DNA from: Xylocopa sonorina
Taxonomy: Eukaryota; Arthropoda; Insecta; Hymenoptera; Apidae
Length of the DNA: 64,000 nt
Reading direction: 5' to 3'
Assembly (NCBI RefSeq): GCF_050948175.1
Contig: NC_135202.1
Coordinates: 2,232,001 to 2,296,000 of the forward strand
Part shown: positions 1-12,900 of the stretch, piece by piece
Position numbering within the stretch: the stretch's first letter is position 1
Layout: the number at the start of each line of letters is the position of its first letter
Position numbers and translations under genes: made by a program
Notes under the pieces: model-generated
What the model was told of the DNA's origin: nothing
The model's input: only the letters and a program-made list of their open reading frames with translations
Database searches by the model: none

Positions 1-1395
1 ACATGTAAAGTTTCACCGAATCAGTTTATCTAGCGACGTTTGCATTAACACGTTTTTTAAACGATAATAATTTGCAACATTCCTTATTTATTCTTTTCTT
101 TTCCACATCTATTAGTACATTTATATTTTAAATATTCATCGATAACTTTAACAATTTTAGTTAGACAAATACAAATTTTATAAAATACAATTTTACGAAA
201 AAGCTTTTATATTTTAAAATCTGTATCAATATTTTGCAATTTTATTATACGATTATAATCCCATTTTCATCCCTTTTCTTGCTATTACACAATTTATTCG
301 AATTCTCACGGATTTTTTAAAATGAAATGCAAGTTTCAAATTTAAATAATTTTTTAATACCTTTAAAATTTTGATATGTTTTCCTTCTCTTGTATATTTT
401 AATACAATAACAAAAGTTGAATCCTGTAAACAAAACAACCAATAAAAGATAACAAGTATTTACCATTACAAGCTCGATTTAGAGATTTGAATATTTACTT
501 TCTTTTTTATCTACTTTAGTTGCAAATTCCACGCACGTATACTTTATTCATCTCATCATACTCATAGCAAAAATATTGAATTAGACCACGATATACATAT
601 ATATATGATCTACTTAATCTAATGTCCAGTATATATAAAAGCTGACTGTGTTAAATAAATAGTATAAACATTATTTTAATGTATATTCAACGTTCCTTTT
701 AAAACTATATACATATAACAAATTTAGGTTTCTCCTACTGCTATGAATCTTATCATCTCTGTAGAAGTGTAACGTCTTGCTTTTTTATGATAGTAAGCAA
801 GAGACAAGCAGTTTGTATTAGTTCATAAAAATTTGCGCTATAACTTGAGTCTCTATGCTTTGTAGATAATAGAAACCAAAAAAATACGGTAAAAGGAAGT
901 TGTGTGTTAAAGTAAATTAATATTGTTTTATATTCTGTCTTTCATAGTTTTTGATATTTGGTAGACACAATACAAATCGAATACGATTTGTAATATGTGC
1001 TGTGTTATATGTATTATATATTTTGTACAAGAACAGTACTTCTTGAAATTGGACAGAAATATACGTCCATTAATAATTCTCTTTCTCCTTTCTTTTTTCT
1101 TAAATGCAACAATATAGTGCTATGTAATACGTGTTTGAAGTTGAAACAGATTAGCTTTCTAATTCTTTCATTCCCTAGACAATCTTATTAGTGTATCGTC
1201 TGTAACAAATTTTTCTCTCCTAAACGCTTCTCGCTATTATTGTTTTCTTTATTCTAGTTAACAAACATAGTTATACTTATTTCTTTCTTAATTACACTTC
1301 CTTCTTAATGTACCGTTACACTCGACAGTAATTGAGACAAATATCCTGCAACGTGATAACTTTTTTAGTCGTTCAAATGACAAGTCCCAGACGTC

Positions 1396-1397
<2 letters not shown>

Positions 1398-1458
<61 letters not shown>
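1398..1458. repeat. (TA)n microsatellite, about 30 units
   Basis: Uninterrupted TA dinucleotide run, followed by a short imperfect TATACATACA tail. It lies in non-coding DNA beyond the WASp 3' end. Confidence 0.97.
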
Positions 1459-1462
<4 letters not shown>

Positions 1463-1768
1463 CACGTTTACAATAATATTGCATAGAATATAATAAAATA
1501 CAATAACTAATAATTAACATATTTCTTTTTCCCTCATTTCTGGTATGACTAGGATTTCTCCATAGTGGCGTAAAACTCTCTACCTTGTGCCTCATACATT
1601 TCCAACGACAATTCTCTCATGGACTTAACATCTACACATGTGAAATGTAAAGTTTTTACTACGTTATTAATTGTCATTTTACGCTTATATACCCTAGTAG
1701 ATTTTATCTAAGAGTCATTTGATACGCCGCTTTTATAATTAAATGAATTAATTATACTGTCCAATGAT

Positions 1769-1796
1769 GAGAGAGTGAGAGAGAGAGAGAGAGAGA
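1769..1796. repeat. (GA)n microsatellite
   Basis: Short GA run with one GTGA interruption near its left end, in non-coding DNA. Confidence 0.9.
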
Positions 1797-3290
1797 AATT
1801 CTCATATCTAATTGTGAAATTCATTTAACTTGCTTGTATTCTATGAAATGCCATTCTCAACTGGTTCCCTGTCAACAGCAGAGTGACAAATAGTGGAACT
1901 GAAATAACGAGTTAAAAGAATTTTACATTGAAAATGACTAATTATTTATTTACCGATTAAAGACCTTGGAAACTCCTCAAAAGTGTTATAATTTACATTA
2001 GCTCAGAGCACTTGCTTTAGTTTCGTAAGCGACTAGATACAAAACCGTAATTCAGATACACATAAAATGAATTTCCAAGTCTATAAACGAAAGAACCGAT
2101 GAGAAATTATTCTTCTTTAACAAATGTTTAGTATACCGATATATTTAAATGCTGGTTTTTTTCTAAAAAAAATCGATTTCCTCGATTTCGAAACGTCAGG
2201 TATACATGTACGTAAATCGATCACTCGACATGTATTCGATGCAATTAATTTTTATGATGGATAAGATATTACATTCTTAAAAATCGATGTGTACATGTAG
2301 ATACATTAACTATGCGCCTATCGAGAGGTTGGACAAAGTTCCTACAAATTAAAAGAGTTTCGATGTAGCTGTCGTATGTATGTCCTTATCAAAATTACTC
2401 CAATCTCACGAAATATTAGGATGAAATAAATATACTATTTCTCATTCTGCTTAGTTTGGTAGATATACTCCAATTAATAGATTCAAAAATCTCTACGTTT
2501 ACGTTTTGTTCGGTCATAAATGTGCACCCTGCACTAACATTGTTGCTAACTTAAAATTACACGTACTTCAAGTCACACGAATTGGGCAGGGCAAACTAGG
2601 GCTAATTTTTTCATAATTGTCATAAAGAGAGTATAAGTAATCTAAATCGTAAAATAATAATATAAAGTTACTACAAAATTTGTAATATCATCAACTATAC
2701 TATATAGTTATACTTCGTATTTAACTGCATTCATTCTTATATTTCATACAATATTTATTAAAACAATATAAACAGTCATAAGTGTCTGTAATACTCATTT
2801 TATTTCTCAAATATTGATCTTCAGTTAAATCGATAAATATTATTGAATGGAAAATCAATTATTCTATACCTTGTTGCGCATTATATAACATCATATTTTT
2901 ATATACTTATATTTCTTTTTCTCAAATAATTATCTGTAATAATTCTTCTGAATGATACTAGGATCTTCATTTTACCGCCCTTACCTGCCCTCTCCATAGA
3001 ATTGTGCCTTATTCTCTGATAACACATTTAAGTGATTTTTGTTTTCGGAACATTTACGTGCGATTTGCATTCTTCTTTGGATATCAAATTCAAAATTGTT
3101 ACATTAAACATTTACAGCAGCTAATCTGTATACATGTTTATTGATAGCAGGTTTATCACAGTGATATATTATTTTATTCTTCAAATTGTATACTTCATCT
3201 GAAATACTATTTTATAGCTTTATTATGTGAAATTATCATTTAAATTATATTTTCTATATACATATATCCTTTATTTCAAACTAACCTGAG

Positions 3291-6086
3291 TTAATCATCC
3301 CATTCATCTTCATCACTGGTTTCACTACTTGAATCATCACTTTCACTATGGATTGCACTTGATCGCTCAGCAAGAGCCCTTGACAAAGCACTAGCCAATC
3401 CTCCTTGAAATACTGGTGTTTTACTTTTCACTTCGTTCGCAACAGGCCTCAATTCAATTCCCTGGCGAATTTGCTCCAACAGAGCATTTCTAGAGTTCCC
3501 AGGAGGTGGATTTTGTTTTATTTCAGACTTATCAATTTTCTGTAATATAAATGTAATGTATATATAATCATCGTATTCAACGGAACCGCTCAAATCATGT
3601 AATTGAAATCTTTTGATACTAACTCTAAGCGTAGTGCCACTTCTTATGGATTCCATGAGCGTCGACCTCAGGTCAGCGGTGACTTCGTTATTATTATTGG
3701 TACTAGTATTATTATTATTATTGTTATTATTTTTATTATTATTAGTAGTAGTGCTTGTGGTGACAGTTGCATCATCGGAGCTTAATAGATTAGGTAAAGG
3801 CGGTGGAGGTGGAACAGGTGTGGTCGAATTACTTCTGGAACGCGGAATTGGAGCTGGTGGTGGTGGTGGTGGAGGAGGTGGAGGTGGTGGAGGTGGTGGC
3901 AATGTTGGTGCAGAAGTTAAAGAAGGTGGTGGTGGTCGAGATGGCAATGTTCTATGAACTGGTGGTGCACTGGATGGTGCACTTGGCGGCGTTGCAGAAG
4001 CATTAAATCGATTTGGAGGTAGTGGTGGAGCACTTCGAGTTTGATGCTGTAAAAACATTATTGCATTAAAACCATTTACCTATCAAAACCATATCACAGA
4101 TAACAGTATACAAACAGGTATTGTTCTTGCGGGAACTGGAGGAGGATATTCCTGCCTTTGGGGTGCTATTGGAGGTTGTTGCTGCTGCTGCTGTTGTTGT
4201 TGTTGCTGTTGTTGTTGCGATTGTTGAAATTGTTGTTGTACATTAATTTTCGGAATAGACGAGGAAACATCTTCTCTAATAGCATTCATACCGCCGTTCT
4301 TTTCAATAAAATCATAAATAAAATTGCGCGTATCTTGATTTCTGAATTGGTTCTCCGACACGCCGACTTTGGCGAGAAAAAGTTGTAAATGCGGATCAAC
4401 TTGTTCCAGTTCCAATTCCTTGCTATTAGCATTCCATCCCATATGCGTAACATGTCTAAAAATAATGTTAAATATTTTTTTGTAAAACCATTATCAAATA
4501 TAAAGTAACGTCCAACAGCTTAAGGAAAAATTCAAACCTAAAATTAGATGGAAGACCAATATCATCTTTTGTTAATTTTTTCTTAACTTTATCACGTTTT
4601 TTCTTTTTACTTTTCTTAATGGAACTACTAGAAGCACTCCTATTAACACCGATCGTGTTTGGAGTTCCATTTAATAAGTTTGAGGTTGATCCTGTACTAA
4701 ATGCAACAGAAGATGTATTGCTTTGATTTTTCCATGGTACTGTCACGCCATGCTGGGTATCTCCCTCTATTCTAGAACGTCTTTGTTGCCTTCTCTGACG
4801 TTTGGCGTTCAGCTTGTCAAGAAGAATATTTCTAAAAATAAGTAACAATTACTTTATCTTCCTTCTGTTTTAATAATCTTCATATTTCACAGACTTTTTA
4901 TAAGATACAACTGAAAAATTAATTATTATTATTATAAATGTTATCATCGGAATTATAATTACAATGGATTAATTAAAATTCAATGTTATTCTCTCATTTA
5001 CATTTTTTTTCCATATTCTAGCATGGTTTACCTTAGTGTAAAGGCATCTGTCTCGTTTGCAAAATTAAAAGCAGCCATACAGTCTTCAGCTTCAAATGTA
5101 TGGAAATACGTCAATGGTGCTTTATAGTCCATTGCGTTGTAGACTTCGTGTTCCCACAACATTGCTTTTCTTTGTAAGCAATATAAACGAAGAAAAAAAC
5201 TACGCCTAGGATTGTCCCTTATCAGCGTTATTATACCTGTAGTTTTCTTTATCCATTCTCTGTGCGAAGGTGGCTCAGTCAAATATAATTGAATAACTCC
5301 AGCTGCTAAACACTATAAAGAAATAAAGGTGATTCATCTTTATCTGTATTACCTTATCTTATACACTTTTCGAGATTAATTTTTAATAATGTAATTATTT
5401 TCCATTACTACATTTTACATTAATTATTATTGACATGATATGTCCATAAGGGTAGAAATACAACATTTGTTTCAATAATTAATATTTGTTTACTACATTT
5501 GTTTAATAGTTAGACATAATTAGAAATTGCAAAAACAGATTGAAAAATTTTTGCATATTTAAAAACCCTTTGAGTTCATTTGATTCACATGTGACTAATA
5601 CATAGCTTTAAACGGAATTATATTCCGAGAGTGATTTCAAATGAAGTAATACACAGTATTGTTCAGTTTTTTTGTATAAAACGATAAATACAACGCTTTT
5701 AATATTAAAAGGTCTTCATTGTGCTCTTAAATATGTGCGAATGTCAAATATAACCAATAATACAAATTTCGTGTAAATGTCGCGCGTACAATAATAAACA
5801 AATGAGATCAATATTTTAATTAGTGAATAATCATTATAATAATGGTATAAAAATGTTTGGGAAGAACAGAAAAATTAAAATTATAGAATATATTTATCTA
5901 TACGGCTATCGGCAGCCAAATAGAATTTAGGTCAAAATCGATGCATTAAATTGACAGTTGGAATATTTATAAATAGAAATGTTTAATATATAAAATAATT
6001 CTTGCCTGGCATCGATTTCCTATCAGTTGGAAGACTTGCTCGTTTTCTTCCGGTTTTAAAAGCATAGAGCCTCTATGTTTGTTCAT
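3291..6086 (-). CDS. WASp: Wiskott-Aldrich syndrome protein (WASp), Arp2/3 activator
   Basis: Activates the Arp2/3 complex downstream of Cdc42 to build branched actin. Six coding exons on minus: 6086-6006, 5312-5032, 4831-4538, 4455-4116, 4046-3624, 3539-3291, giving 555 residues. Domains in order: WH1 (about 15-120), lysine-rich basic patch (about 195-208), CRIB/GTPase-binding motif (212-225, IGLPSNF then HVTHMG) with the rest of the GBD, poly-Q (about 296-313), proline-rich region, WH2-1 (457-473, LMESIRSGTTLR), WH2-2 (490-506, LLEQIRQGIEL) and an acidic tail ending DEWDD. All of this is the N-WASP family plan. The start is the ATG of MNKHRG, directly followed by WH1. Intron 1 has a GC donor (CAG|GCAAG) needed to keep frame. 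Intron 5 (3540-3623) is 84 nt and free of in-frame stops, so unspliced RNA would encode 583 residues. The exon 4 donor (CCT|GTTTGT) is the least certain junction. Confidence 0.95.
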
Positions 6087-7373
6087 GGTGCCTGACAAGG
6101 TTAGGATCCTCGTAATATTGCACCGTGATATTTGTTACCACATTCTCTTTTGATCAACGGATTCAGTCTCATAATTTACCATTAATCTTATCCATTTCTA
6201 CGTATTTCTGTACATTAAATGCACACACCAAATACGAGATCCGTAAAATTAAAAAATATTCAATCACCACCCACCAATGCTATTCCTGATACTATCCTCA
6301 CAGGAAACTCTACCAGTTGGTGATGACATTTTCATCTATCCGGTTCAATGTTCCACGTTTCCTCATTCGATATATTAAATACAACTACTTACCTATTGTA
6401 TAGGCAATTCTTGCACATTTGTATAAATTTTATCTTGAAAACAGGCCTGAGAATTTTAATGAAACAAGGTTGTTATACCGTTTATTTTAAAAAACTATTC
6501 AATACGCGATTCTTGTTCATTTATATGTTTATAAATTTTATCTTGAGAACGAGTCCGGGAATCTTTATGACATGCGATGAATTTACCAGTTTCAAATACG
6601 GGAAAGCGATTTACGTAAGAGGTACGATTTTGAAAGAACTAATTGCGAGAGTTAAATAACTAGACTGGTTTTCTTTTTACGAATTAAAAATCATTTACTA
6701 ATAATAAAATTAATCTTCGAGGTTTCACCTTTCACTTTTAAATTAGATTCGACGACGCAGAATCATCAAGTATTGTTATATGTTTGGTATAGTGTTTTCT
6801 TTATTTCATCCATATACTTTTTAGTCTTTGATATCCCATTACGACAGAAAATGTGGTAAGCATAGTTTTTACAATATTTCTCGTTTTAATAAGTATTTTA
6901 ATGAGTATATGGTTTTAAACGGACGTGTTCAACAAGTCCAACAAACAACAAACAAGTTTTAATTTTATTGCGATGTAGTATAATAACAAACAGATAGGGC
7001 AGAAAGAGCGTCGCATTATCATAATTATTATAGCAACCGATAAAACTTTGAGACTCGAATATAATATTAAAATTAAAATTCGTTAAATGCTTTTAAACTT
7101 GCACGTTTGTACATTTGTACAGAAGTAAATTTGAATTTTTAGCGCGTCTTGTGATACTTCGTTGTCGCTATAATCACAAACTGCAAATGGCCACGGGTGC
7201 AATTCAGGGACTCTCAGAAATGCGATATCAAACGGAAATTTATTTTATATACAAAAGAGCATCGTCAACGATGATAATACAGCAGTGATCATTGTCACGG
7301 TCGTATTTCTTCGGAAACAGAGTTACTCGCGATTTTTTTAAGGTCGCGCAATTGAGTTTTCCGCGGGAAAACA
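6087..7373. promoter_or_regulatory. divergent intergenic region between WASp and the ZAD zinc-finger gene
   Basis: The 1.29-kb gap separates the start codons of two genes transcribed away from each other, so it must hold both promoters and 5' UTRs. The 100 bases next to the zinc-finger ATG are GC-richer than the rest, with CG-containing words (gcgcgatt-like, ggtcgcgc, ccgcggg) typical of a ubiquitous insect promoter. The ORFs inside (for example 6348-6659) show no family features. Confidence 0.6.
7357..7371 (-). promoter_or_regulatory. E2F-like site next to the zinc-finger start codon
   Basis: The 15 bases read TTTTCCCGCGGAAAA on minus, matching the E2F core TTTCCCGC. They end 2 bases before the ATG at 7374, so they would lie in the 5' UTR or at the start site. 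The match is seen; function is inferred. Confidence 0.35.
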
Positions 7374-9913
7374 ATGTCTGGATATCGAAGGGTGAATTAC
7401 TACGAACTGTGCAGATTGTGTACCAGCAGCGAAGGAACAAAAATGAACATTTTTCGGGAAGAAGGCCGTAAGCTGCAACTTCAAACAAAAATTCAAGCAT
7501 GTCTACCTATACAGGTGGGACTATTTATTTTTTGTTTCTATTTAGAAAGATTTTGAAAAATTTTGATTACTACATCTTTTATAACTATTTCTGATCAGTA
7601 TAATTTCTTTGTTGGATAATGATAATTCAACCAATTAATTGGTTTAAATAACGCATAAAACTTAATTGATACTTTAAGGTTTTGGAAGAGGATTCTTTGC
7701 CAAAAATTGTTTGTCACGAGTGTGTAAAGAAATTAGAGAATTTTATTGAATTTAGAGAGACGGTCGTAAGCGCAGAGGGTATGTTGGAATCATACTTTAC
7801 TTCGTTAAGGTTTTCTGAAGATTTTCTAAAGGAGGGTAAGGTTTATGTGAAAAGCACAGAGAAAGATAGACCAACGACACCAGAGAACGAAGTATTAAAG
7901 TCGATGGAAAGAGTAACATCTTCAGCAGGGAACCAAATAGTCAATAATGATCAACAAATACAGCACCAACAGCCTGTTGTTGTTAGTAACATAAATGCTT
8001 CTAATATTCAAATTATTAGTGGAGTTCAAGCAAGGGTTCAGCAATACAAGTGTGCCATGCAGGTTTGTTGAAACCAAAGGTGTATTATTAACACAATTAC
8101 TATAAATGATTAATGATGTTTATTAACATTACTATACTAAATTATTTATTACTTTTGTATTTTTCTATAAAATTGACTTAAAATAAAAATTTTTTTAAAC
8201 TATCATTATTTTCATTGAATAGAAGACATTATTATATTTACTTCAGGATTAAAAGGAAAATTGTTCGATTAATGCTAATATATATTTTAGATGCAACCGG
8301 GAGGTATGGCAGCTGCTGTCGTAGAAGCTACAGCAGAGACGCATTATAGTTATCAACAACAGACGTCGCAAGTATCTCCTCAACAATCAAATGAAGTACA
8401 AAATCAAATAAATGATCAACAAAGCCCAAATTCGCAAATTCAAGTGCAAAATCAAATTCAGAATCACAGTCAACTAAACCAACAGATACAGTCGCAGAGA
8501 CAAATTTCTCAACCGCAAAATCAAACACAAGTCCCTCAACAACAAAATCAATCGCAAATAACACAACAGATTCAGCAGTTACAAAGGCAACAGAGAGAGT
8601 TCGAGAAACAACATAGACAACTTCAACAAATTGAAAAACAAGTGCAAATTACTACGCAACAAGAGTTTCCTATTAAACAGGAACCTCAGTCACAGGTGGT
8701 ACATCAAAATAATAACATCATTCTAAAAGCAGAATCCGATTCCAAGCAGCCGATTATTCAAAAAGTACAGCCTGATACTCAGAAAGATGAAAGTGGCACA
8801 CAAAATGTACAGAATTATGCAACTGTACAAGCTGGACCAGAAGTGTTTCTAAATTTGGGATTTAAAGAAACTCCTTTGGTTACACAAACTGTTCGGGAAG
8901 AGAATAAAGACTTCAAAGATTTTGCAAAAGCTGAAGACACAATATCTCGTAACTCGATTGGACAGATTTCCGAATTTCTAAGAATTAAATCAGGACCTGA
9001 ACCAACATCTTTGATTACTGTAAATCCTCAAGTTATTTCCCAAAATCATAGAGGTACAACCTGCAAAGAGTGTGGAAAAATGTTTTCTTCTGTAACTCAG
9101 TTGAACAGTCATAGTTGCTCTGTTCAGAATCTGTTGAGTGAAACATCTGATAATAGTGGTAATAAAGAAGATCCTTTACAGACTAATGGCAACTCATTTA
9201 GTTGTGATGTTTGTGGTAAACCGTTCAAACGGAAAGAACATCTTTATCAACATAGAAAACTACATACTGGTGAACGTCCCTATGTGTGTACCACGTGTTC
9301 AAAGGCATTTAGTCGCAAGGAACATTTAGTTAGGCATTCTGTATCGCACACAGGCGAAAAAATGCATGAGTGTGAAATGTGTGGTAAAAGCTTCTCAAGA
9401 AAGGACAATCTTCACAAACATCGTAAAACGCATGGTGTATCGGGCCCCTATATTTGTGAAACTTGCGGGAAATCGTTCGTAGTAAAACATTACTATTTAA
9501 TGCATTTAACTACTCATGCATCAACCGTCGGAGATGGTGTGAATTGTCAGGATCCTTTGCCATACAAATGTGATATTTGTCACAAGGCATTCTCTGTAAA
9601 ACAATATCTTACAATTCACAAACAAAGACATAGGTCAAAAAATAATAGTTCTTCCCAGAATGCTGTAAATGGCCATCAACAACAGCAGCAACAACAACAG
9701 CAGCAGCAGCAGCAGCAACAAGCGCAGCAATCGACTGCTGCAAATAATGTGAACATAGTGACAAGTAATATTACCAATTCTGGGAATATAAATAATAATG
9801 GACAGTCTAATAATGGGTCAACAGTCGAAATGCAAAGTGTTATTGAAAGAAATGAACAACCGAATGGTTCATTTAATAATCAGTATCATAATAACATGCA
9901 AGAGTTTCAATGA
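7374..9913 (+). CDS. ZAD-type C2H2 zinc-finger transcription factor, glutamine-rich
   Basis: Probable sequence-specific DNA-binding nuclear protein of 715 residues; exons 7374-7514, 7679-8062 and 8291-9913, both introns in phase 0. The N-terminus (about 1-90) is a ZAD, the insect zinc-finger-associated dimerisation domain: it carries LCRLC early and VCHECVKKL later, the two cysteine pairs that bind one zinc. Then comes a long Q/N-rich segment (about 185-290), an incomplete first finger (about 431-450, C-x2-C then H-x-C), and five canonical fingers (about 480-625). Three of these carry near-identical KRKEHL, SRKEHL and SRKDNL recognition helices and two TGE linkers, followed by poly-Q and an asparagine-rich tail. 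The ATG is the first one, just before the ZAD. Orthology to a named fly gene was not assigned, since ZAD proteins are a large, fast-changing insect family. Confidence 0.93.
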
Positions 9914-12900
9914 GACAAGGGGAAGCGTGTCTATTATGTTCTCTTGCCAAATGGTAACAATCATAAGATTGTCGTTATGTGAGCAAGAGAAATTTTACGA
10001 CGCGCCAAAATATTTCCTTAAATTAAACCTGCACTTACTTGAAAAGTAAATTTTTTGTACTTTAATAAGACTTGAAATACTATTATTTTCAACTGATTAA
10101 AAGGCAAAATAATTTGTTGTTTATATTACATCAGTGATCAATCGGTAAAAAAGTTTTCAGTGGCTTATGAGCTCCAACTTGAGGTATATTGTATATATAT
10201 TTCACCAGTAAAGTATTACGTGTGCGTGCGCGTGTGCGTGCGCGTGTATGAAATGCGTTTTGTATGAATCATGCACACTGTTACTTAACATTAAAAAAAG
10301 TTGTGTGCTATACAAATTTCAGTGTGTGTAGATAGTCATAAGGTTGTTCCAATACCTGATTAGAAATATGTTTTCAAGTTCTATTAACTTGGAACAAAAA
10401 TGTCAAATTAATGTATAATCAGAATATTTACTATGAAACTTTATATATTATTTCAGTTACTCATAATAATAGAATTAGGATAACGTGCTAAAAATAATGA
10501 TGTTTTATAAATTTCATCAGATATATAATACTTTTGTTAGACACTTCAATGATAGTTAATGATATAGTTAATATTAAAATTATTTTGTTATATATTGAAT
10601 TTGACGAAAATATTATTTGTTTTGTATTTAGTTTTGTGCAATATTTTTTATAGTTACACGCAGTGTATGTATAGTTACAGAATATCAGTGGAGTAATGTT
10701 TTTTCAAACAGTGATTGCAACAATCTATGACCATTTTACAGAGTATTTTAGAAACATATGATTTCTATATAAACTTAGAATACAAAACAAAATCTAAGAC
10801 CAAAGAAATTTATATTATGTATAAATTGGGTAAATAGTAGGAAGATAAATAATAAGACAAAGTCAGGTAATATCTGACCTGATTAACTACACTGTAATTA
10901 AGAATTCGATTAAGCGTGCATACAATATATACATATATTGCACAGCAACACATTGTGTTACACATACAATGGCCTTAGAGCCGTTGTTTTCTAACAAATG
11001 AGAGTGTGCCATACAGTGAATTTCGAAAACAAGTATATGGGCAAATTGTAATTGTCTAAATCTTTCACTAAATTTTCAACTGCGTATTGACCAAAATTGA
11101 GAAAAAATAAGGAAACTTATATTTCTTAAACTATATTTAATTCCATTGCATTTGTATATAATTAGTATATATTATTGATTAATTTATAATTTTGTTTTTT
11201 ACTAATTTCATATAACAAAATCGAAAACAGGGGGCGACTGTATGTTCGAGCGAAAGTTCCCGGTGTATGTCTAACATTTTATCTATATACTTATAAAATT
11301 TTGAATTTTTGCGCAACAAGGATAGACTAAAGAGAAATTTATAATTTACCGTGCAAATCATTGTTTATGTTGATAATTAATTTATTATGCACCTTTCTTT
11401 CATTATATTCAATACAAGTGAGTATTAGCGAGACATTTAGTTCGCATAACTTTTTATTATTCAGCGTATATTAACATATATTGTTTATCGATATAAACAC
11501 GAAATTTTTGTTTAAATACGAACACAGAATTCGTTACTAGATGTGCAGTAACGAAATTTTGTTTTTGTATAATAAACATCTTAAGATGTAAATGAAGTTT
11601 CTACAGTACAAACGATTTATTTTAATTACTGGTCAGACTTTATTTGATCACAAAGTCTTGTATATATACATACTGAAACAGAATTAATGAGTTTAAGACT
11701 GTGTTTCTATGTGTATCACCTAGTTGCTAGGTGAACATTTGAGGTACATACATAGATTTATAATGATAACATTGTATATAATATGGTCCAGTGAGTAAGA
11801 CGAAAAACTGTTAGTGTACTGTTCCTAAGGAAATGGTATTTTCGGCAAAGCAGAAAATACCCTTTATTTATATTGAAGTATTGTAAAGCAAATATTAAAT
11901 CCAAAGATACAGTGCTTTTATTTATCGCATAATTTGTGCCTAATTATGAGAATCATCAAAATCATTTACTTTCAAGATCTACTTATAAAACGATAACTCA
12001 ATACTTTGATTCTTAAGTAGCCCCCTGCTGTATGCAACTTGTAGCAAAAACTGACATGATTATTTTTCAAATTTGTACCGTGTTAATTTTTATATTTTAC
12101 ATTGTACATATATTTTCCAACTCTAATACTATATTTAAATATATTATATAATATATTAAAAAACATGCAAAATGTATATAGTTTATTTGACTCTCCCTAA
12201 ACACATTGAATTGCTTTATTAAATGAACTCTAATATTTTTTATTTTTCTAAAATTTGGAAAACTTATCATAAAGTATTCAAATACTTCACTGCTAACGTT
12301 ATGTATTTAATTATTATAGCAAATTTATTGTAATTAGTGGGTAATTACAGATTCATTTAGGACTTGGAGGTGCGTCAATGTATATAAGTGTAATAAACGT
12401 ATGTTCTCTCTGATAGCAGATTGATGTCAGTAATCTGTCAACACAACCATGTGTACTTTGTTAATTGGACATAATACACCGGAATGTAGCAGATTCTGCA
12501 TTAAATCTGAGGCTATGCTGTTGACAAAGTTTGTAGAAAACATTCGAAGAAATTTCTCGAGCAGATTCGGTTGATCGGATATATCTAACTCAAAATATTA
12601 AATATTTTAAATTATACTAGATGATACATTAAATTGTGTAAGTTTGAAGTGTATCTAATTACAGCTAACTTTTGACATAAATTATTAATACGTATTTTAT
12701 TTAACGATTGTAAGGTTTCATCCTATTCTCATTACTTATTATTTAATTTATAAATATTGAAACGAAAACCTAAAAGTTATTGAATAAAACTAGATACTAC
12801 GTTTTCATGCATATCGGACTATGTAAAAAACATTGTAAATCAAGTCATAAGTGAATGTTTTTCGCAACGCTATTATAATATAATATATCTAAACTGTTTA

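Larger units (their letters stand above)
1..3290. other. gene-free stretch downstream of WASp
   Basis: No coding exon is supported on either strand; the ORFs here are short and AT-driven. It holds a long TA microsatellite and a short GA tract, annotated separately. The right edge should contain the 3' UTR of WASp, whose stop is at 3291: minus-strand AATAAA signals lie at 3270-3275 and 3173-3178 (read as TTTATT on plus). Which one is used cannot be told from sequence. Confidence 0.6.

Noticed and set aside
3613..3957. Plus-strand ORF rich in leucine, valine and glycine over WASp
   Set aside because: It is the antisense of the asparagine and proline codon repeats of WASp; no start context or motif supports it.
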